Below the pieces are notes generated by a model. It was not told the DNA's origin. It did not search any database and saw only the letters and a list, made by a program, of their open reading frames with translations. Below, piece after piece: positions 63,936 through 64,000 of a stretch of 64,000 bases of DNA. Both the position numbers and the translations under genes were made by a program. This DNA comes from Lacrimispora xylanisolvens (GTDB taxonomy: Bacteria > Bacillota > Clostridia > Lachnospirales > Lachnospiraceae). Within the stretch, counting starts at the first letter, position 1; each line of letters opens with the position of its first letter. Where the stretch lies: positions 620,001-684,000 of the forward strand of contig NZ_PTJA01000001.1 in the NCBI RefSeq assembly GCF_002934545.1, read 5' to 3'.

Positions 63936-64000
63936 CGCCAGCCCCCCATGCCTCCCCATCTCTAAACCAACCGTCCTCCCACTAACTAAGCATCCCCCCC

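Overview
The window looks like the chromosome of a Gram-positive Firmicute, most probably a clostridium of the Lachnospiraceae type. This is inferred from strong GGAGG ribosome sites, TTGACA/TATAAT-type promoters, several CW_binding_1 (choline-binding) surface proteins, a LytR-CpsA-Psr ligase, a membrane-anchored HtrA and LytTR-type two-component signalling. No rRNA, tRNA or CRISPR array was recognised. Almost the whole window serves the cell surface: making, exporting, decorating and anchoring polysaccharides, and displaying proteins that bind the decorated wall.

Left end (1-5.2 kb): a choline-binding repeat protein that runs off the window, a three-domain regulator/LicC/LicA fusion that should make CDP-choline for phosphocholine decoration, and a second choline-binding protein with its own promoter.

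Accessory region (5.2-31.3 kb): visibly A+T-rich and littered with broken insertion sequences. It carries an O-antigen ligase/polymerase-like gene and an operon at 7.9-17.1 kb (initiating sugar phosphotransferase, glycosyltransferases, two-gene ABC exporter, methyltransferase). A second operon at 17.5-23.9 kb holds a GT-C-like membrane protein, a GT2, an LPG-synthase-type membrane protein, an aminoglycoside-kinase-like protein, a HAD phosphatase, a nucleotidyltransferase and a GtrA protein. Next come transposase and resolvase wrecks, an MBOAT/SGNH acyl-transfer pair, a decayed copy of part of the second operon, and a GT4 gene.

Surface-protein and signalling region (31.6-45.1 kb): two tandem tail-collar-like small proteins, a discoidin-domain protein, a 1472-residue modular surface protein ending in choline-binding repeats, a LytTR histidine kinase/response regulator pair, a permuted papain-fold (YiiX-like) protein, a helix-turn-helix protein, two small coiled-coil/zinc-ribbon proteins, and a third choline-binding protein on the minus strand.

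Second polysaccharide operon (45.4-58.3 kb), higher in G+C: a ThDP enzyme, an SDR, a sugar C-methyltransferase and a secondary-alcohol dehydrogenase of the Thermoanaerobacter type, followed by three GT2 proteins, another initiating sugar phosphotransferase and an LCP ligase. The first four genes suggest a branched-chain sugar made by logic like that of yersiniose. Housekeeping-like genes follow: HtrA, a ClpX-like ATPase, a LspA-like peptidase and a CNNM/CBS membrane protein.

The last 0.7 kb has no gene but holds two ~247-bp, almost wholly palindromic elements of matching internal layout. They look like members of one structured repeat family and are the most unexplained signal here.
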